A stretch of DNA of 6,199 nucleotides. It comes from an uncultured Saprospiraceae bacterium. Its GTDB lineage: Bacteria > Bacteroidota > Bacteroidia > Chitinophagales > Saprospiraceae. The notes under the pieces are model-generated. The model ran no database searches and was not told the origin of the DNA. It was given only the letters and a program-made list of their open reading frames with translations. Numbering within the stretch: position 1 is the stretch's first letter; each line of letters opens with the position of its first letter. Made by a program: the position numbers and the translations under genes. Shown here one piece after another: positions 5,461 through 6,199 of the stretch. Location: positions 1-6,199 of the forward strand of contig CALHBW010000151.1 of assembly GCA_937930625.1 (NCBI GenBank), read 5' to 3'.

Positions 5461-5889
5461 TTACTCCAAATCAATGGTATGTGTAGCACCTCCGCCAGCC
5501 AGATTATTTTCTGCTTCAACCCTTATTTTACCTCCGGAGAATTCCGAATTAAATTTAATGGTTACAATCGACTTTGCAAAGTCTCCATCAATTGAATTTT
5601 CAACATTCAATATTTCCATATTCCCATTAAGTATCGACCACAAAAATTCAGTATCTGAAACTTCGTTCGACCCAGGAGAAAGTTTTGATGCAAATGTTAT
5701 AATTTCATTTGGTGATGCAAAGTCTGTCCCATCTACGCATATAGCTACAAGAGTATTATCTGTTATTGATAAATCGCAATCAGTCACACTTTTGGAATCA
5801 TTGACAATGGCTTCAATTGAATCATCATTGGAACAAGAAAAAATGAATACAGCAATCATTAAGATTGGATAAATAAGTAAATTTTTCAT
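5461..5889 (-). CDS. Small one-domain lipoprotein, possibly surface-exposed
   Basis: This 142-residue protein starts with a lipoprotein signal peptide: MKN, a hydrophobic core, and IFSC with the lipidated Cys at 19. The residues after Cys are SNDDS, an acidic stretch resembling the lipoprotein export signal that sends Bacteroidota lipoproteins to the cell surface. About 100 residues follow that look like a single beta-sandwich (PKD or Ig-like) domain. This is judged from the pattern EFLWSILNGNMEIL (81-94), alternating strands such as IVTIKF, and the GGKIRVEAEN (119-128) end typical of such folds. Cys38 and Cys51 could form a disulfide. No enzyme motif is visible and the function is unknown. 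It is the first gene of the minus-strand block. The gap of over 200 nt to the dehydrogenase start, with its own promoter candidate, suggests the two are not one operon. Confidence 0.7.
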   Translation of the reverse strand: MKNLLIYPILMIAVFIFSCSNDDSIEAIVNDSKSVTDCDLSITDNTLVAICVDGTDFASPNEIITFASKLSPGSNEVSDTEFLWSILNGNMEILNVENSIDGDFAKSIVTIKFNSEFSGGKIRVEAENNLAGGGATHTIDLE

Positions 5890-6199
5890 AAAGTCTTAAT
5901 TTTTTTGTTAAAATTTAAGTGATTGTAATGTTTTTTAGACACATTTTTATTCAAATACCACCTATTTTTTTTAATAAAAAACGTCAGACAACTTGTTCAT
6001 TTTCAATAATATGAGGTGTTGATAGGTTTTAAAAATGCCAAACGAGGGCATATCGCCTACAAAGATAACTTTTTATCCAAAAAAAATAGCGGATTCATCG
6101 AATACATCCGCGAATTATATTATCATTGTACATTCATAAATCCATACAATCATTACGTTTGTTTTAAATTAAATTTGCAATTGCAGCCTTCAAAACAAG
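5890..6199. other. 310-base stretch without a confident gene
   Basis: This AT-rich region holds the upstream sequence of the lipoprotein gene, where no promoter with both elements could be found. It also holds a minus-strand terminator-like hairpin and two uncertain reading frames at the edge. On the plus strand a frame from GTG 6016 stays open for 61 codons to the window end. On the minus strand a frame entering from the right ends at 6164 with the residues KAAIANLI. The hairpin favours the minus-strand reading, but neither can be confirmed from this window. Confidence 0.5.
6079..6111 (-). terminator. Terminator-like hairpin for a gene beyond the right edge
   Basis: On the minus strand GCGGAT and ATCCGC pair around an 11-nt loop (6111-6089), followed by TA and then T8 (6086-6079). 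It lies about 50 nt after a minus-strand stop codon at 6164, which fits the end of a gene that begins outside the window. The stem is only six pairs, so the call is moderate. Confidence 0.5.

Noticed and set aside
5474..5872. 132-codon plus-strand frame opposite the small lipoprotein
   Set aside because: The minus-strand frame has a clean lipoprotein signal peptide and a domain-like pattern; the plus frame has neither.

Overview
The window looks like chromosomal DNA from a member of the Bacteroidota. The evidence is a Bat (Bacteroides aerotolerance) gene set, two lipoproteins with short Bacteroidota-type signal peptides, AT-rich intergenic DNA without clear Shine-Dalgarno sites, and one promoter candidate of the TTG-N19-TAnnTTTG type. 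I cannot place it to genus.

Left block, plus strand (1-2683). A pyrimidine-rich stretch made of three 21-nt tandem units leads straight into batB, a membrane-anchored von Willebrand A protein with an intact MIDAS metal site. Two small, AT-rich genes for multi-pass membrane proteins of unknown function follow. They overlap by 4 nt and end only 4 nt before batC, a secreted TPR protein with a long Gln/Glu-rich tail. The four genes look like one transcription unit in which the usual batB-batC junction has been split by two accessory membrane genes. No batD follows batC. The strand switches there, and a large imperfect hairpin built from ACATCAG-type repeats lies between the convergent genes.

Right block, minus strand (5889 to 2756, read right to left). 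First is a small one-domain lipoprotein. Then comes a long leader with two copies of a 17-bp palindrome, followed by a 512-residue acyl-CoA dehydrogenase fused to a C-terminal SCP2 sterol-carrier domain. The linker between the two domains looks like a former intergenic spacer. A Rho-independent terminator follows, and then a DUF547 lipoprotein whose signal-peptide region contains an in-frame 72-nt segment carrying a perfect 38-bp palindrome.

The last 310 bases (5890-6199) hold no confident gene. A terminator-like hairpin on the minus strand suggests that another minus-strand gene ends near the window edge.

The VWA and TPR proteins BatB and BatC are expected to work together at the inner membrane and in the periplasm. 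The dehydrogenase-SCP2 fusion points to fatty-acyl-CoA oxidation with a built-in lipid-binding module. The most unusual items are the fusion and its linker, the palindrome embedded in a lipoprotein signal region, the paired palindromes upstream of the dehydrogenase, and the membrane gene pair inside the bat operon.
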